DNA of 64,000 bases from Phycisphaerales bacterium (GTDB lineage Bacteria; Planctomycetota; Phycisphaerae; Phycisphaerales; UBA1924), in NCBI GenBank assembly GCA_029260495.1, contig JAJDDD010000019.1, forward strand, positions 1 to 64,000, in the 5' to 3' direction. The notes under the pieces are model-generated. The model was given only the letters and a program-made list of their open reading frames with translations. It was not told the DNA's origin and ran no database searches. A program made the position numbers and the translations under genes. How positions within the stretch are numbered: position 1 is the stretch's first letter; every line of letters begins with the position of its first letter. Positions 45,367 through 54,632 of the stretch are shown here, piece after piece.

Positions 45367-46224
45367 GTGCGCACCACCATCCCTTTCGCCCTCGCCTCAG
45401 CTTCCACATGGGTGATCGCCGCCCTTCCCGCCGCTGCGGGCGAACTCTCCGTTCTCAGCGAGGATCGCACCGTCACCGCACACGCCATGGCCGGCACATG
45501 CCCCTTCGCCTGTGATGAGCAGGAACTTTCCGCCACCGCGCCCCCAGGCGCCTTTTTTGACACCTCGCGCACTGCAGAAGCCGTCGTTATCAGCGGCGGC
45601 TCGCCCGCAGGCTCCAGCGCCGAAGGCTTCGCCGGGCAAACCTCAACCATCTCTGCATACACGCTTCAAGCCGCCGGCGAAGTGACCGCCATATGCTCCG
45701 CCTTCCCCAGCCCGGAGGACGGACCGCCCGCAACGGCTGACAGCGAATCGCGCTACATCATCAACTTCTCCATCGCGACGAGTTGCTCCTTCCGCCTCAG
45801 CGCAAACCTTCACGTTGATGAAATCTTCGACGACGCAAGCGCCCAGGCGACCGTCGATCTCGCCAGCGCCTCGCGCAGCAGTGTGTTTTATCACGTCACG
45901 GCTGACGGATTTCTCGCGCCCGCCGCCGACATCAAAGAAGTCATCACCGGATCACTCCCTCCCGGCCAGTACACACTCTCCGTCTCTGCCGCCGCCATGG
46001 CCCTCCCCGTCAGCCCCAACGACAACAACGCCCGCGCCACCTTCGATGTTCTCCTCTCTTTCTGCCCGGCAGATCTCAACGGCGACGGCGTCGTCAACGC
46101 CGCCGACCTCAACCAGGTGCTCGGCGCCTGGGGGTCAGGCGATTCCTTCAGCGATCTCAACGGCGACGGAAAAGTCAACGCGATCGACCTCGCCGCCCTC
46201 CTTGGTTCGTGGGGAGCATGCTGA
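45367..46224 (+). CDS. Secreted protein of unknown function with dockerin-like tail
   Basis: A 285-residue exported protein. The GTG at 45367 gives a signal peptide ending near PAAAG (residue 20). The central 200 residues are beta-rich and Ser/Ala-rich with several Cys, and show no catalytic motif. The last 50 residues carry two EF-hand-like loops (DLNGDGVVNAAD and DLNGDGKVNAID) and end in LLGSWGAC. The 150-base upstream gap has no obvious gene. Confidence 0.65.
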   Translation: MRTTIPFALASASTWVIAALPAAAGELSVLSEDRTVTAHAMAGTCPFACDEQELSATAPPGAFFDTSRTAEAVVISGGSPAGSSAEGFAGQTSTISAYTLQAAGEVTAICSAFPSPEDGPPATADSESRYIINFSIATSCSFRLSANLHVDEIFDDASAQATVDLASASRSSVFYHVTADGFLAPAADIKEVITGSLPPGQYTLSVSAAAMALPVSPNDNNARATFDVLLSFCPADLNGDGVVNAADLNQVLGAWGSGDSFSDLNGDGKVNAIDLAALLGSWGAC

Positions 46225-46263
46225 CCTGCGCGACCTGGCTGCAACGCGATACGCTTACCCCCT

Positions 46264-47223
46264 GTGATCGGCCTGTTCCTCATCCTCGCGCTCGGCCTGG
46301 TGATCGCATTCGCACTCACCGCGACCTTCATCATTTGGCGCCTGTGCCATCCCCCGCGCCGCACCTACGCCGCCGCCGCCGCCCGCTCGCTCTCCGGTGA
46401 TCCCAGCGAACTCGACTCCCCGCTCGTCTTCACCGAGTGGACCTTCCGCACGCCAGCTGAACAATGCCAGCCCCTCAGCAAGCACGATCTCCCGGTCTGG
46501 GACATCGAAGGCAGCGACAGCGCAGCGCCCGCGATCTTCCTCACTCCCGGCTGGGGCGATTCGCGCGTCGGCGCCCTCGCCCGCGCGCCCCATCTCGCCC
46601 CCCACTGCTCCCGCCTCTACGCCTGGGATCCACCCGGACAAGGCGAAGCGCCCTGCGTCAGCTCGCTCGGCACACACGAAGCACACGCCCTGCGCGCACT
46701 CATCGAAACCGCTCGCGACGCCGGCGCGCTCAGGAATGGCTACTTCCTGCTCGGATGGTCGCTCGGCGCCGGCGTCAGCATCAGCGCCGCCAGTGCGCTC
46801 AACGATGACCCACAGCTGCTCGGGGTCATCGCAGAAGCCCCCTACCGGCGCGCACAAACCCCCGCACGCAACGTCATGCGCCTCGCGGGCTACCCCTGGA
46901 ACGGCGTCGGCCCCCTCGCCTTCGCGCTCCTCGGCCTGCGTTTCGGCATCGGCCCCTCGTGGCGCGCCTTCGACCGCGCCCACCTCGCAAAACGTCTGCG
47001 CGCCCCTCTCCTTGTCATTCACGGCGAAGCGGACGACGTCTGCCCCATCGCTGACGGCAGAGACATCGCCCAGGCAGCCCCCGACGGCGCACTACTCACC
47101 ATCGAAGGTGGCGCCCACTCGGATCTGTGGACAAACCCCGACTGTTTTCAACAGGTTGTGGATGCTGCAAACGCATTCATCACGAAAGACGCACTATCGA
47201 AGCTGCCGAATGCTTCTCCATAA
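46264..47223 (+). CDS. Membrane-anchored alpha/beta hydrolase
   Basis: A 319-residue serine hydrolase with an N-terminal membrane segment (about residues 2-25). The core shows LTPGWGDSR (oxyanion strand, near 93), the nucleophile elbow GWSLGAG (Ser about 167), Asp in VIHGEADDVCP (about 265), and His in EGGAHSDLW (about 288). Substrate is unknown. It starts at GTG 46264 and converges on fahA with a 17-base gap. Confidence 0.8.
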   Translation: MIGLFLILALGLVIAFALTATFIIWRLCHPPRRTYAAAAARSLSGDPSELDSPLVFTEWTFRTPAEQCQPLSKHDLPVWDIEGSDSAAPAIFLTPGWGDSRVGALARAPHLAPHCSRLYAWDPPGQGEAPCVSSLGTHEAHALRALIETARDAGALRNGYFLLGWSLGAGVSISAASALNDDPQLLGVIAEAPYRRAQTPARNVMRLAGYPWNGVGPLAFALLGLRFGIGPSWRAFDRAHLAKRLRAPLLVIHGEADDVCPIADGRDIAQAAPDGALLTIEGGAHSDLWTNPDCFQQVVDAANAFITKDALSKLPNASP

Positions 47224-47241
47224 ACTGTGCGCCCGAATGAC

Positions 47242-48561
47242 TCACTCCGCCGGAGTCACAATCCCCCGACACTCGCCAAAACCAATCCGCGTCGCGCCCG
47301 CCCGCTCGCACCAGCCGCGCATCACCAGCTCATCGCCGTCAGCCAGAAACTTCCGCTCTTCACGCGTCGGCAGCGTGATCGGATTCGTCCCGCGCCAGGT
47401 CAACTCAAGCAGGCATCCCCGCGCGCTCTCCTCAGGACCGGAAACTGTCCCCGACGCGAGCAAATCGCCAACCCGAAGATTGCACCCCGTCGAGGTGTGA
47501 TGCGCCGCCATCTGCGTAATCGTCCAGAACATATCCCGGAAGCTTCCCCGGCTCACAATGTGCGGCGCCGTCCCCACTGTGCGCATCTGTGCGCTCGCGA
47601 TCCCCACCTCAAGCTGAATGTCATACGCATCTTCATCCGCCCCCTTCAGATACTCCAAAAGCGGCGGATCATCCGCGCCCCGCGTCGTGTGCTTCACCTG
47701 AAAAGGCGCCAGCGCCTCCAGCGTCACCACCCACGGGCTTACACTCGTCGCAAAGTTCTTCGCATTAAATGGTCCGAGCGGCACGTACTCCCACTTCTGA
47801 ATGTCCCGCGCTGACCAGTCATTCACAATCACCATCCCGAAGATGTGCTTCTTCGCCGCTTCTACACTGACCCGCGCTCCCAGCGAGTTCTCAACACCAA
47901 TAAAGAATCCCATCTCCAGTTCGTAATCGAGCAGCCGGCATGGTCCGAAGGTCGGCGCCGCGTCATCCGCCTTGGTCTGCCCCATCGGCCGGCGCACCTC
48001 CTCCCCCGAAACAACAATCGAGCTCGCCCGCCCGTGATACCCCACCGGCAGATGCTTGTAGTTGGGCAAAAGAGGCTCGCCATCAGGCCGAAACATCTTC
48101 CCAACATTCGTCGCGTGATAGGCGGACGCGTAAAAGTCCGTGTAATCGCCGATGCGCATCGGAAGCTGCATCGCAATTTTACCCTGCTCAACAAGCGCTG
48201 TGTCTCGCACCGCTGCATCATCGCGCAAGGTCGATGTGTCTGTGCGCAGAAGCTCGCTCACTCGCCCCCGCACCGCCGACCACGCCTCGGGCCCGGCTTC
48301 CACAAAATCATTCAATGAATCCCGCGCAAACACATTCACATGCTCAACGGGCGTCCCCGCAAAGAGCCCCGCCTCCCAGCACGCCGAGAGATCAAGCGCC
48401 GAGTCGCCGATCGCAACCCCAACGCACGCAAGCTCTCCATCTGTGCGCCGCGTGAAGACGCCGAACGGCAGATTCTGAATCGGAAAATCACCATGCCCCC
48501 GAGCTGATTCAACCCAGCTCTCAAGCGATGGATCATTGGTTGGGTTTTCGCGTGTATTCAT
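47242..48561 (-). CDS. fahA: Fumarylacetoacetase
   Basis: A 439-residue enzyme for the last step of tyrosine breakdown, cleaving fumarylacetoacetate to fumarate and acetoacetate. The FAH N-terminal domain is followed by the catalytic domain with DFYASAYHATNVGKMFRP near residue 125, LPVGYHGRASS near 160, ELEMGFFIG (metal-binding Glu), and VNDWSARDIQKWEY with the metal Asp. ATGA overlap with the upstream gene shows cotranscription. The other tyrosine-pathway genes are not in the window. Confidence 0.94.
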   Translation of the reverse strand: MNTRENPTNDPSLESWVESARGHGDFPIQNLPFGVFTRRTDGELACVGVAIGDSALDLSACWEAGLFAGTPVEHVNVFARDSLNDFVEAGPEAWSAVRGRVSELLRTDTSTLRDDAAVRDTALVEQGKIAMQLPMRIGDYTDFYASAYHATNVGKMFRPDGEPLLPNYKHLPVGYHGRASSIVVSGEEVRRPMGQTKADDAAPTFGPCRLLDYELEMGFFIGVENSLGARVSVEAAKKHIFGMVIVNDWSARDIQKWEYVPLGPFNAKNFATSVSPWVVTLEALAPFQVKHTTRGADDPPLLEYLKGADEDAYDIQLEVGIASAQMRTVGTAPHIVSRGSFRDMFWTITQMAAHHTSTGCNLRVGDLLASGTVSGPEESARGCLLELTWRGTNPITLPTREERKFLADGDELVMRGWCERAGATRIGFGECRGIVTPAE

Positions 48562-49550
48562 TCGTTTGAAAGCATCCCCAGCGCTTGAAGGTCTTCAACA
48601 GGCTCTGCAAATGAGCACGAGCCATACGAAATTACAAATGTCTCCCGAGCCCGCGCCAGCTGTTCGTTCGTCAGCCGCCGTTCACCCACCGTGACGCCCG
48701 AATCATCAAACTGAAACTTCTTCACATCCGTCTCGCTCAGCACCGCCTGAATTTCCTCCGCATCGATCAGCGCCGTGTGCGCCAGCGCCGCTGCCAGAAA
48801 CACATTGAAAAACCCGTGCATCGTCGCCCGAGGAGCATCCGGCTCATACGCCAGCGCATGCTCCGCCCGAATCGGATGGTGCAGCCCCGCCGTCGCTTTG
48901 AAAGGCACACCCCCCGCTGCGCACGCCAAAATAAACCGCGCCACATCCGAAACCCGCGGAATCAACTCCGGCGTCACACCACCCGTTCGAATCTTCGCTC
49001 GTCCCGGCGACCCCGCCAGCGCCGCGATCAAACCGCGCGGATCCTCCGCCCACGGCAACTCAAAATACGCTGTCAACTCCTCAGGCAACTTGCGCAAAAT
49101 CCCTTCAAGCTTCCCTGTCGTCGTCGCGCGAAGCTCAATCGTGTCAACCACCGCGCCCCCACCTTCGCCACCTTCGCCCTCAGCCTCCGCGCCTGAATCG
49201 TCCCCGCCGTCCGCCAACTCCAGCAGGGAAGGCGCATGCTGATCATTAAACTCCGCAATCGCTCCAAGATCTCCCGCAAAATCCTCCCCCACCAGCGCGC
49301 TGATCAACCACGGCTCGTCGTCATGTTCCCACAACGATTCAGCCGCCTGAGCAAACTCCACCAGCCGCCCCGCAGGCACAATGAACCGCGCCAGCATCCA
49401 TTCATCTGCGCTCGCCCGCTGAGACCCATACTCGCGCGCCGCCGCCTCCATATCGAGATTCGCCGGCGGAAAAAGCCCCGCGTAATCGACAATCCCCTCC
49501 AGCAGCATCTCAAGACTCTTCTTCACGCAGCACGCATCCTCATTAGTCAC
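48558..49550 (-). CDS. Hypothetical protein translationally coupled to fumarylacetoacetase
   Basis: A 330-residue soluble protein that I do not assign. It starts with a conserved-looking GIVDYAGLFPPANLDM near residue 20. It has an acidic Gly/Glu-rich insert (about 113-135), and then a region with KIRTGGVTPELIPRVSDVARFI and FKATAGLHHPI that looks like a TIM-barrel or aldolase-type active site (Lys, Arg, His present). Stop and fahA start overlap (ATGA). A role in aromatic amino acid breakdown is inferred from that coupling. Confidence 0.65.
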   Translation of the reverse strand: MTNEDACCVKKSLEMLLEGIVDYAGLFPPANLDMEAAAREYGSQRASADEWMLARFIVPAGRLVEFAQAAESLWEHDDEPWLISALVGEDFAGDLGAIAEFNDQHAPSLLELADGGDDSGAEAEGEGGEGGGAVVDTIELRATTTGKLEGILRKLPEELTAYFELPWAEDPRGLIAALAGSPGRAKIRTGGVTPELIPRVSDVARFILACAAGGVPFKATAGLHHPIRAEHALAYEPDAPRATMHGFFNVFLAAALAHTALIDAEEIQAVLSETDVKKFQFDDSGVTVGERRLTNEQLARARETFVISYGSCSFAEPVEDLQALGMLSNE

Positions 49551-49621
49551 GAAACAAGGCCCGAAAGCCTACGCGATCCGCCGCCCCGGTGCATCGCGCC
49601 CGCCAACTCCAGCCCGCCCCT

Positions 49622-50524
49622 TCAATCACGCTCAATCGTCCAGGTGTGCGCCGGCCCATTGCGCCGCTCGGATACAAGCCACGACTCAAACCAATAGCTG
49701 CGAAACCGCTGATCCCCGAACTGTTCGTAATGCGCCATGAGTTGTTTTCTCACTTGAGCTTCGGTTCCCGCCATCCCCAGCTCCTCGCGCCCATGCCGGA
49801 TCGTCTCCGTGTCAATCGCCAAATGCCCATATCGCCCGAGCAGCATCATGATGTTCGCCGCCGCATAAGGCCCGACCCCCGGCAGCCCGCGCAGCTTCTT
49901 CTCAACCTCCTCATCCGACCTCGCCTCATCCTCAAACCACGCCTCCTCAACTTCCCCCGACCGAAACAGCTTCGCCAGCTCAATCAGCCGCTGATCCCGA
50001 TACCCCACCCCGCACCGCGAGCGCAGCGTCGCCGCCCGCCTTCGCCCAAGCTGCCCCGCCGTCGGAAACGCAGGATTAATCACCTCACACAACCGCTGAT
50101 TCATCTTCATCGTGCCCGGCCACGTCACATTGCAGCTCGTCACCGTCTTCACAACATCCTCAAACAACGTCGGACTGCGAAAGAGCCGCCCCTTCCCCGA
50201 TCTTCTCCACCGCGGATCCGCCCGATGAAACGCCGCCAGCGATTCCTCATCCAATCGCAACATGCGCGCAATCTTCCGCTTCGCTTCCTCGCGCTCCCCG
50301 CGTGAAAGCGCCCGATCCGCACGCACATCAAGCTTCCCCCCGCGCTTGCCCCCCGCCTGAGCAATCGTCAGCGAAGCAATTCCATCCTCAAGATTCAAAG
50401 ACCGCCCCAGCCTCCGCGACACTCCATCCCACCGGTTCGGCGCCAGCAGAAAATACCCGTACGAACACACATCCCGCGTCAGCAAATAATCCCCCGGCGG
50501 CGTGATCGAAAGCCGGCTTCCCAT
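49622..50524 (-). CDS. HhH-GPD DNA glycosylase (AlkA/OGG-like)
   Basis: A 300-residue base-excision repair enzyme. The helix-hairpin-helix motif LRGLPGVGPYAAANIMMLLGRYG lies near residue 205 and the catalytic Asp in LAIDTETIRH about 18 residues later. The N-terminal beta domain fits AlkA or OGG1-type glycosylases (YLLTRDVCSYGYFLLAPNRW). No catalytic Lys is seen in the HhH, which favours a monofunctional AlkA-like enzyme. It begins 14 bases after the amidotransferase-like gene, so the two are cotranscribed. Confidence 0.82.
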   Translation of the reverse strand: MGSRLSITPPGDYLLTRDVCSYGYFLLAPNRWDGVSRRLGRSLNLEDGIASLTIAQAGGKRGGKLDVRADRALSRGEREEAKRKIARMLRLDEESLAAFHRADPRWRRSGKGRLFRSPTLFEDVVKTVTSCNVTWPGTMKMNQRLCEVINPAFPTAGQLGRRRAATLRSRCGVGYRDQRLIELAKLFRSGEVEEAWFEDEARSDEEVEKKLRGLPGVGPYAAANIMMLLGRYGHLAIDTETIRHGREELGMAGTEAQVRKQLMAHYEQFGDQRFRSYWFESWLVSERRNGPAHTWTIERD

Positions 50525-50538
50525 CAGAGGAGCGCCCG

Positions 50539-51252
50539 CTACACCGTCTGCGCCGGCGTGAAGAGATACGTCGCCAGGTTCAGGCACAGCCGATCCGCAA
50601 GCCGCGCAAAGTTCGAATAGTGCTTTTCAACCTGCTGTCCGAAGGTCACTTCCGTGTCGCTTGCTTTCCCCCCGCTGACCTTCATGATCTCATGCGCCAT
50701 GATTCGATCCGCTTCAAAATGATATTGAAACCCATACGTCCGCAGCCCCACGCGAAACGCCTGCACCGCGCACCGCTCAGACGTCACCAGCCCGACCGCG
50801 CCCTCAGGCAGTTTCTTCACCTCATCCTGATGATGACAAAACTGCTGTGATCGCCACACGATTCCCGCCAGCATCGCCTCCGTCTGCCCCGCCGGCGTGA
50901 TCTCCACCTCACAGAAACCACGCTCCGGCGTGGACATCCGCCCAACGTCCCCGCCCAGCGCCGCTGCGACCAACTGATGCCCCAGGCACAGCCCGATCAC
51001 CGGCAGCTGCGCCTCATGGGCGCGCTTTAAAAACTCCATCTCCAAAAGCATCCAGTCCGGACGCTCCGCCAGATCAGCCACCGACGCCGGCCCGCCCAGC
51101 GACACCACGCCCTCGACATTGTCAAGATCCGCCGGCACACGATCCCCCCGATCCAGCCGGCGCACATCCAGCTTGAACCCCGTGTCCCGCAATGTCAGCC
51201 CAAGCCGACCCGGTCGGCACGATTCATGATGTTGAAAAACGATAATCGCCAT
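50539..51252 (-). CDS. Class I glutamine amidotransferase-like protein
   Basis: A 237-residue GATase1 protein. The nucleophilic Cys is in GLCLGHQL (about residue 95) and the catalytic His in YGFQYHFEAD (about 181), with a Glu two residues later, so the triad looks complete. It resembles stand-alone GuaA-like amidotransferases whose partners are unknown. The ATG at 51252 is chosen; it lies next to the divergent PIN-like gene. Confidence 0.82.
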   Translation of the reverse strand: MAIIVFQHHESCRPGRLGLTLRDTGFKLDVRRLDRGDRVPADLDNVEGVVSLGGPASVADLAERPDWMLLEMEFLKRAHEAQLPVIGLCLGHQLVAAALGGDVGRMSTPERGFCEVEITPAGQTEAMLAGIVWRSQQFCHHQDEVKKLPEGAVGLVTSERCAVQAFRVGLRTYGFQYHFEADRIMAHEIMKVSGGKASDTEVTFGQQVEKHYSNFARLADRLCLNLATYLFTPAQTV

Positions 51253-51311
51253 GCAGAATAGGATACCGTGTCGAACCCCCACACCGCCAAACTCTGCCGG
51301 AGGATAATTTC

Positions 51312-52328
51312 GTGTCAAGTATCCTCACGCCTCCACGGGTCTTTCTCGACACCTGGCTCCTCTCAGATATGTTGCGAGTTCAAGAGGGAGATGACCTGCC
51401 TAACGACTACGACGGCTCCCTCGCAAGGGCGTGCCGGTATCTACACAAATGGCTGCAGTCAGGTGCAATAACGGCTGTCTTCTGCGAGTTCTTGATCGGC
51501 GAATGGATTCAACATCGTGACGACAATCGCGCGTTCCAATATGCGAAGATTTTGGACTCTGCACACCACCTTCTTGAATTCCCGCCCGGGCCTTGTGGTA
51601 TTGTGCTCGCAGAAGCACTCAACGAATGCGGCCGGATGCATCCCGAGCTTGGACTTCCGCAATTCGAAATTTTGCGGTATCCCTGTCCAGGATGCGATGA
51701 TTCGCTACTGAACTTCTTTGCGCTGCACCATCCTAGTTCGAAGAACCACACGCATGATGCGCTGGACAAGCAATACCCCCCGGCGCCTCCTCCGAACTCC
51801 TCGGTAGAACGAAAGGTTAAATGTTATCTATATGCCAAGAGCCAGAATCCGGAGCTTTTGGAGCAGGGTGTTGATGGTGACGAAATAGCTTTCAATGTAA
51901 CGAAGAAAACACAGGCTGAAGTATCCTCTACCTCAGAACTGTTTGGTAAAGCATTTATTAAAAACTGGATATTAGACGCTCTTCAACTCGACGCTGTGCT
52001 ACACAGCGCGTGCCCTGGCAAAAACCCCAAGAATATTGTCGATCAAATCGATCTACAATGCTGCCCAGGGACGCTCTTGTACTACCACCAATACAACAAA
52101 TACGTTCGCGCAAATGAGAAATACAACAAACAGAAAAACCATACAGACTTTGTTGATCAAGCCTACATTCCAGGCCTCGCCTACTGCGATTTTGCCACTG
52201 TTGACAAGCGTGTTCGAGAATTTATTAGACAAGCACAGCGGGACTTGAATGTCTCCAAGCCGGTTGTTTTCAACGATATTCAGGAACTCGTGAAGTGTAT
52301 TGCTCCGCGAATCGGCGAAGAAGGCTGA
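51312..52328 (+). CDS. PIN-like domain protein, AT-rich orphan
   Basis: A 338-residue protein with features of a PIN nuclease: VFLDTWLLSDM at residues 10-20 (first Asp), CEFLIGEW near 59 (Glu), and FVDQAYIPGLAYCDFATVDKRV near 280-300 (the two late Asp in the usual xxCDxxxTxDxR pattern). Between them is a helical insert of about 200 residues. The gene is clearly AT-richer than its neighbours (a 60-base stretch at 52081-52140 has 22 G+C). GGAGG precedes the GTG start. No antitoxin gene lies beside it. Confidence 0.6.
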   Translation: MSSILTPPRVFLDTWLLSDMLRVQEGDDLPNDYDGSLARACRYLHKWLQSGAITAVFCEFLIGEWIQHRDDNRAFQYAKILDSAHHLLEFPPGPCGIVLAEALNECGRMHPELGLPQFEILRYPCPGCDDSLLNFFALHHPSSKNHTHDALDKQYPPAPPPNSSVERKVKCYLYAKSQNPELLEQGVDGDEIAFNVTKKTQAEVSSTSELFGKAFIKNWILDALQLDAVLHSACPGKNPKNIVDQIDLQCCPGTLLYYHQYNKYVRANEKYNKQKNHTDFVDQAYIPGLAYCDFATVDKRVREFIRQAQRDLNVSKPVVFNDIQELVKCIAPRIGEEG

Positions 52329-52427
52329 CTGGATTAGTTTCTCAGCGCGTCCACCCTCACGCGCACCATCCGCCGACACCCTACACTCACGACGCATTCC
52401 CACCCCCGGACCCACGGGAGCCCCACG

Positions 52428-54632
52428 ATGCCCGTCAACGCAGGCGGCGGCTGGGCCGCCATCCTTTACACACTCAAACAATCACGCCGCGCCGGCGGCT
52501 ACCTCCGCATGTACCGCGCCCTCCGCTCGCGCAACGCCTGCAAAACCTGCGCGCTCGGCATGGGCGGCCAGCTCGGCGGAATGGTCAACGAACAAAAACG
52601 CTTCCCCGAAGTCTGCAAAAAATCCGTACAGGCCATGGCCGCCGACATGGCCGGCGCCATCCGCGATGATTTTTTCTCTGACTTCCCTATCGAAAAACTC
52701 AAGCGCCTCACCCCGCGCGAGCTTGAACACGCCGGCCGCATCACCAAACCCCTCCTCCTCGCGCCGGGCGCCAATCGCTACATCGAAATCACATGGGAAG
52801 ACGCACTCGCCCGCATCGCTGACAAACTCCGCGAAATAGCGCCCGATAAGTCCTTCTTCTACTTCTCCGGGCGCTCCAGCAACGAAGCCGGCTTCCTGCT
52901 GCAACTCTTCGCCCGCCTGTACGGCACCAACAACGTCAACAACTGCTCCTACTACTGCCATCAGGCCTCCGGCGTCGGGCTGACTGCCGTCACCGGCTCC
53001 AGCACCGCGACCGTCACACTCGAAGACCTCGACCATTGCGATCTCATCTTCCTCGTCGGCGCCAACCCCGCCTCCAACCATCCCCGCTTCATGCGCAACC
53101 TGATGGACCTGCGCCGTCGCGGCGGCTCGATCGTCGTCATCAACCCGCTTAAGGAGGTTGGCCTCGTCCGCTTCAAAGTTCCCTCCGATGTCCGCAGTCT
53201 CTTCTTTGGCACAAACATCGCCAGCGAATACATCCAGCCCAACATCGGTGCCGATATCCCCCTGCTCTTCGCCATCGCCAAGCGCATTGAAGAGATCGGC
53301 GCGACCGATCCCATATTCCTGCGCGATTGTGCCCAGGGCGCTGATGAGTTTCTCGAATATCTCCGCGCCCTCAACTGGGAAGAGCTTGTCGCCCAATCAG
53401 GCGTGCCCCGCGAAACAGTCAACCGCGTCGCCCAGCTCTACGCAGAATCAAAGAACACTATTTTTTGCTGGGCCATGGGTCTCACCCATCACACCCACGG
53501 CGTCGAGAACATCCAGGCGATCGCCAACCTCGCCATGCTCCGAGGCATGCTCGGCAGACCCGGCGCCGGCCTTCTCCCGCTGCGCGGCCACTCCAACGTT
53601 CAGGGCATCGGCTCCGTCGGCGTCACGCCCAAACTCAAGGACGCCATCTTTGAAAAACTCGAATCTGAGTTCAACCTCGCGCTCCCCACAACCCCCGGCA
53701 TGGACACGCTCGCCTGCATCCGCCGCGCCGATGAAGGCGCCGTTCGCTTCGCGCTCTGTCTCGGCGGCAACCTCTACGGCTCAAACCCCGACGCTGGCTT
53801 CGCAAAACGCGCCATGAACAAAATCGATCTCACCGTCTATCTGTCCACCACGCTCAACACCGGCCACGCCCACGGTGTCGGCGCTGAAACCATCATCCTC
53901 CCCGTCCTCGCCCGCGACGAAGAGCCACAATCCACCACGCAGGAGTCCATGTTCAACTACGTCCGCCTCAGTGACGGCGGCCCCTCGCGCTACCCCGGCC
54001 CCCGCGCCGAAGTCGAAGTCATCGCTGATATCGCAACCCGTGTTCTCAAAAACACAACCCCCATCGACTGGCGCCTGATGCGCGACCACGCCAACATCCG
54101 CGCTGCGATCAGCAAAGTTATTCCCGGATACGAAAAAATCGGCGCGATTGATGAAACCAAAGAAGAGTTTCAGATCACCGGCCGGACCTTTCATTCCCCC
54201 CGGTTCAAAACTGACTCGGGCAAAGCGAAGTTCCACACCTTCGACCCGCCGAAACATAAACCCCTGCTGGCCAATCAGCTGCGCCTGATGACCATTCGAT
54301 CCGAAGGACAGTTTAATACTGTGGTGTACGAAGAAAATGATCGGTACCGCAACCAAACTCGTCGCGATGTCATCATGATGAACATCGCGGATATTGAGCA
54401 CATGGGACTTGAAATTGGCGATCGGGTGACGATTTCAACTGATGTTGGTGAGCTAGCGGACATCATTGTGCGCGCGTTTGATGTGCCTGCGGGCAACGCT
54501 GCGATGTATTACCCCGAGGCCAACGTGCTGATTCCGCTGGCTGCGGACGAAAAATCGCGCACGCCTGCGTTTAAACACACAATTGTTCGTATAGCAAAGT
54601 CATCGGCGCTGCCGGTGATTGGCGGTTCGTGA
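52428..54632 (+). CDS. Molybdopterin-dependent oxidoreductase, formate dehydrogenase-alpha-like (YdeP type)
   Basis: A 734-residue catalytic subunit that should bind bis-molybdopterin guanine dinucleotide. It has a short N-terminal CKTCALG motif in place of a complete four-cysteine Fe-S site, which fits the stand-alone FdhF/YdeP-like group. Conserved parts include YFSGRSSNEAG near 130, NNCSYYCHQASGVG near 160, FLVGANPASNHPR near 210, and GRPGAGLLPLRGHSNVQG near 390. The C-terminal cofactor domain is complete. Base use changes sharply near codon 620. It overlaps the next gene by one base and leads to mobA. Confidence 0.88.
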   Translation: MPVNAGGGWAAILYTLKQSRRAGGYLRMYRALRSRNACKTCALGMGGQLGGMVNEQKRFPEVCKKSVQAMAADMAGAIRDDFFSDFPIEKLKRLTPRELEHAGRITKPLLLAPGANRYIEITWEDALARIADKLREIAPDKSFFYFSGRSSNEAGFLLQLFARLYGTNNVNNCSYYCHQASGVGLTAVTGSSTATVTLEDLDHCDLIFLVGANPASNHPRFMRNLMDLRRRGGSIVVINPLKEVGLVRFKVPSDVRSLFFGTNIASEYIQPNIGADIPLLFAIAKRIEEIGATDPIFLRDCAQGADEFLEYLRALNWEELVAQSGVPRETVNRVAQLYAESKNTIFCWAMGLTHHTHGVENIQAIANLAMLRGMLGRPGAGLLPLRGHSNVQGIGSVGVTPKLKDAIFEKLESEFNLALPTTPGMDTLACIRRADEGAVRFALCLGGNLYGSNPDAGFAKRAMNKIDLTVYLSTTLNTGHAHGVGAETIILPVLARDEEPQSTTQESMFNYVRLSDGGPSRYPGPRAEVEVIADIATRVLKNTTPIDWRLMRDHANIRAAISKVIPGYEKIGAIDETKEEFQITGRTFHSPRFKTDSGKAKFHTFDPPKHKPLLANQLRLMTIRSEGQFNTVVYEENDRYRNQTRRDVIMMNIADIEHMGLEIGDRVTISTDVGELADIIVRAFDVPAGNAAMYYPEANVLIPLAADEKSRTPAFKHTIVRIAKSSALPVIGGS

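Noticed and set aside
45900-46224. Cellulosome-type dockerin
   Set aside because: The paired loops resemble type I dockerins, but no cohesin or scaffoldin is in the window, so a cellulosome is not supported.
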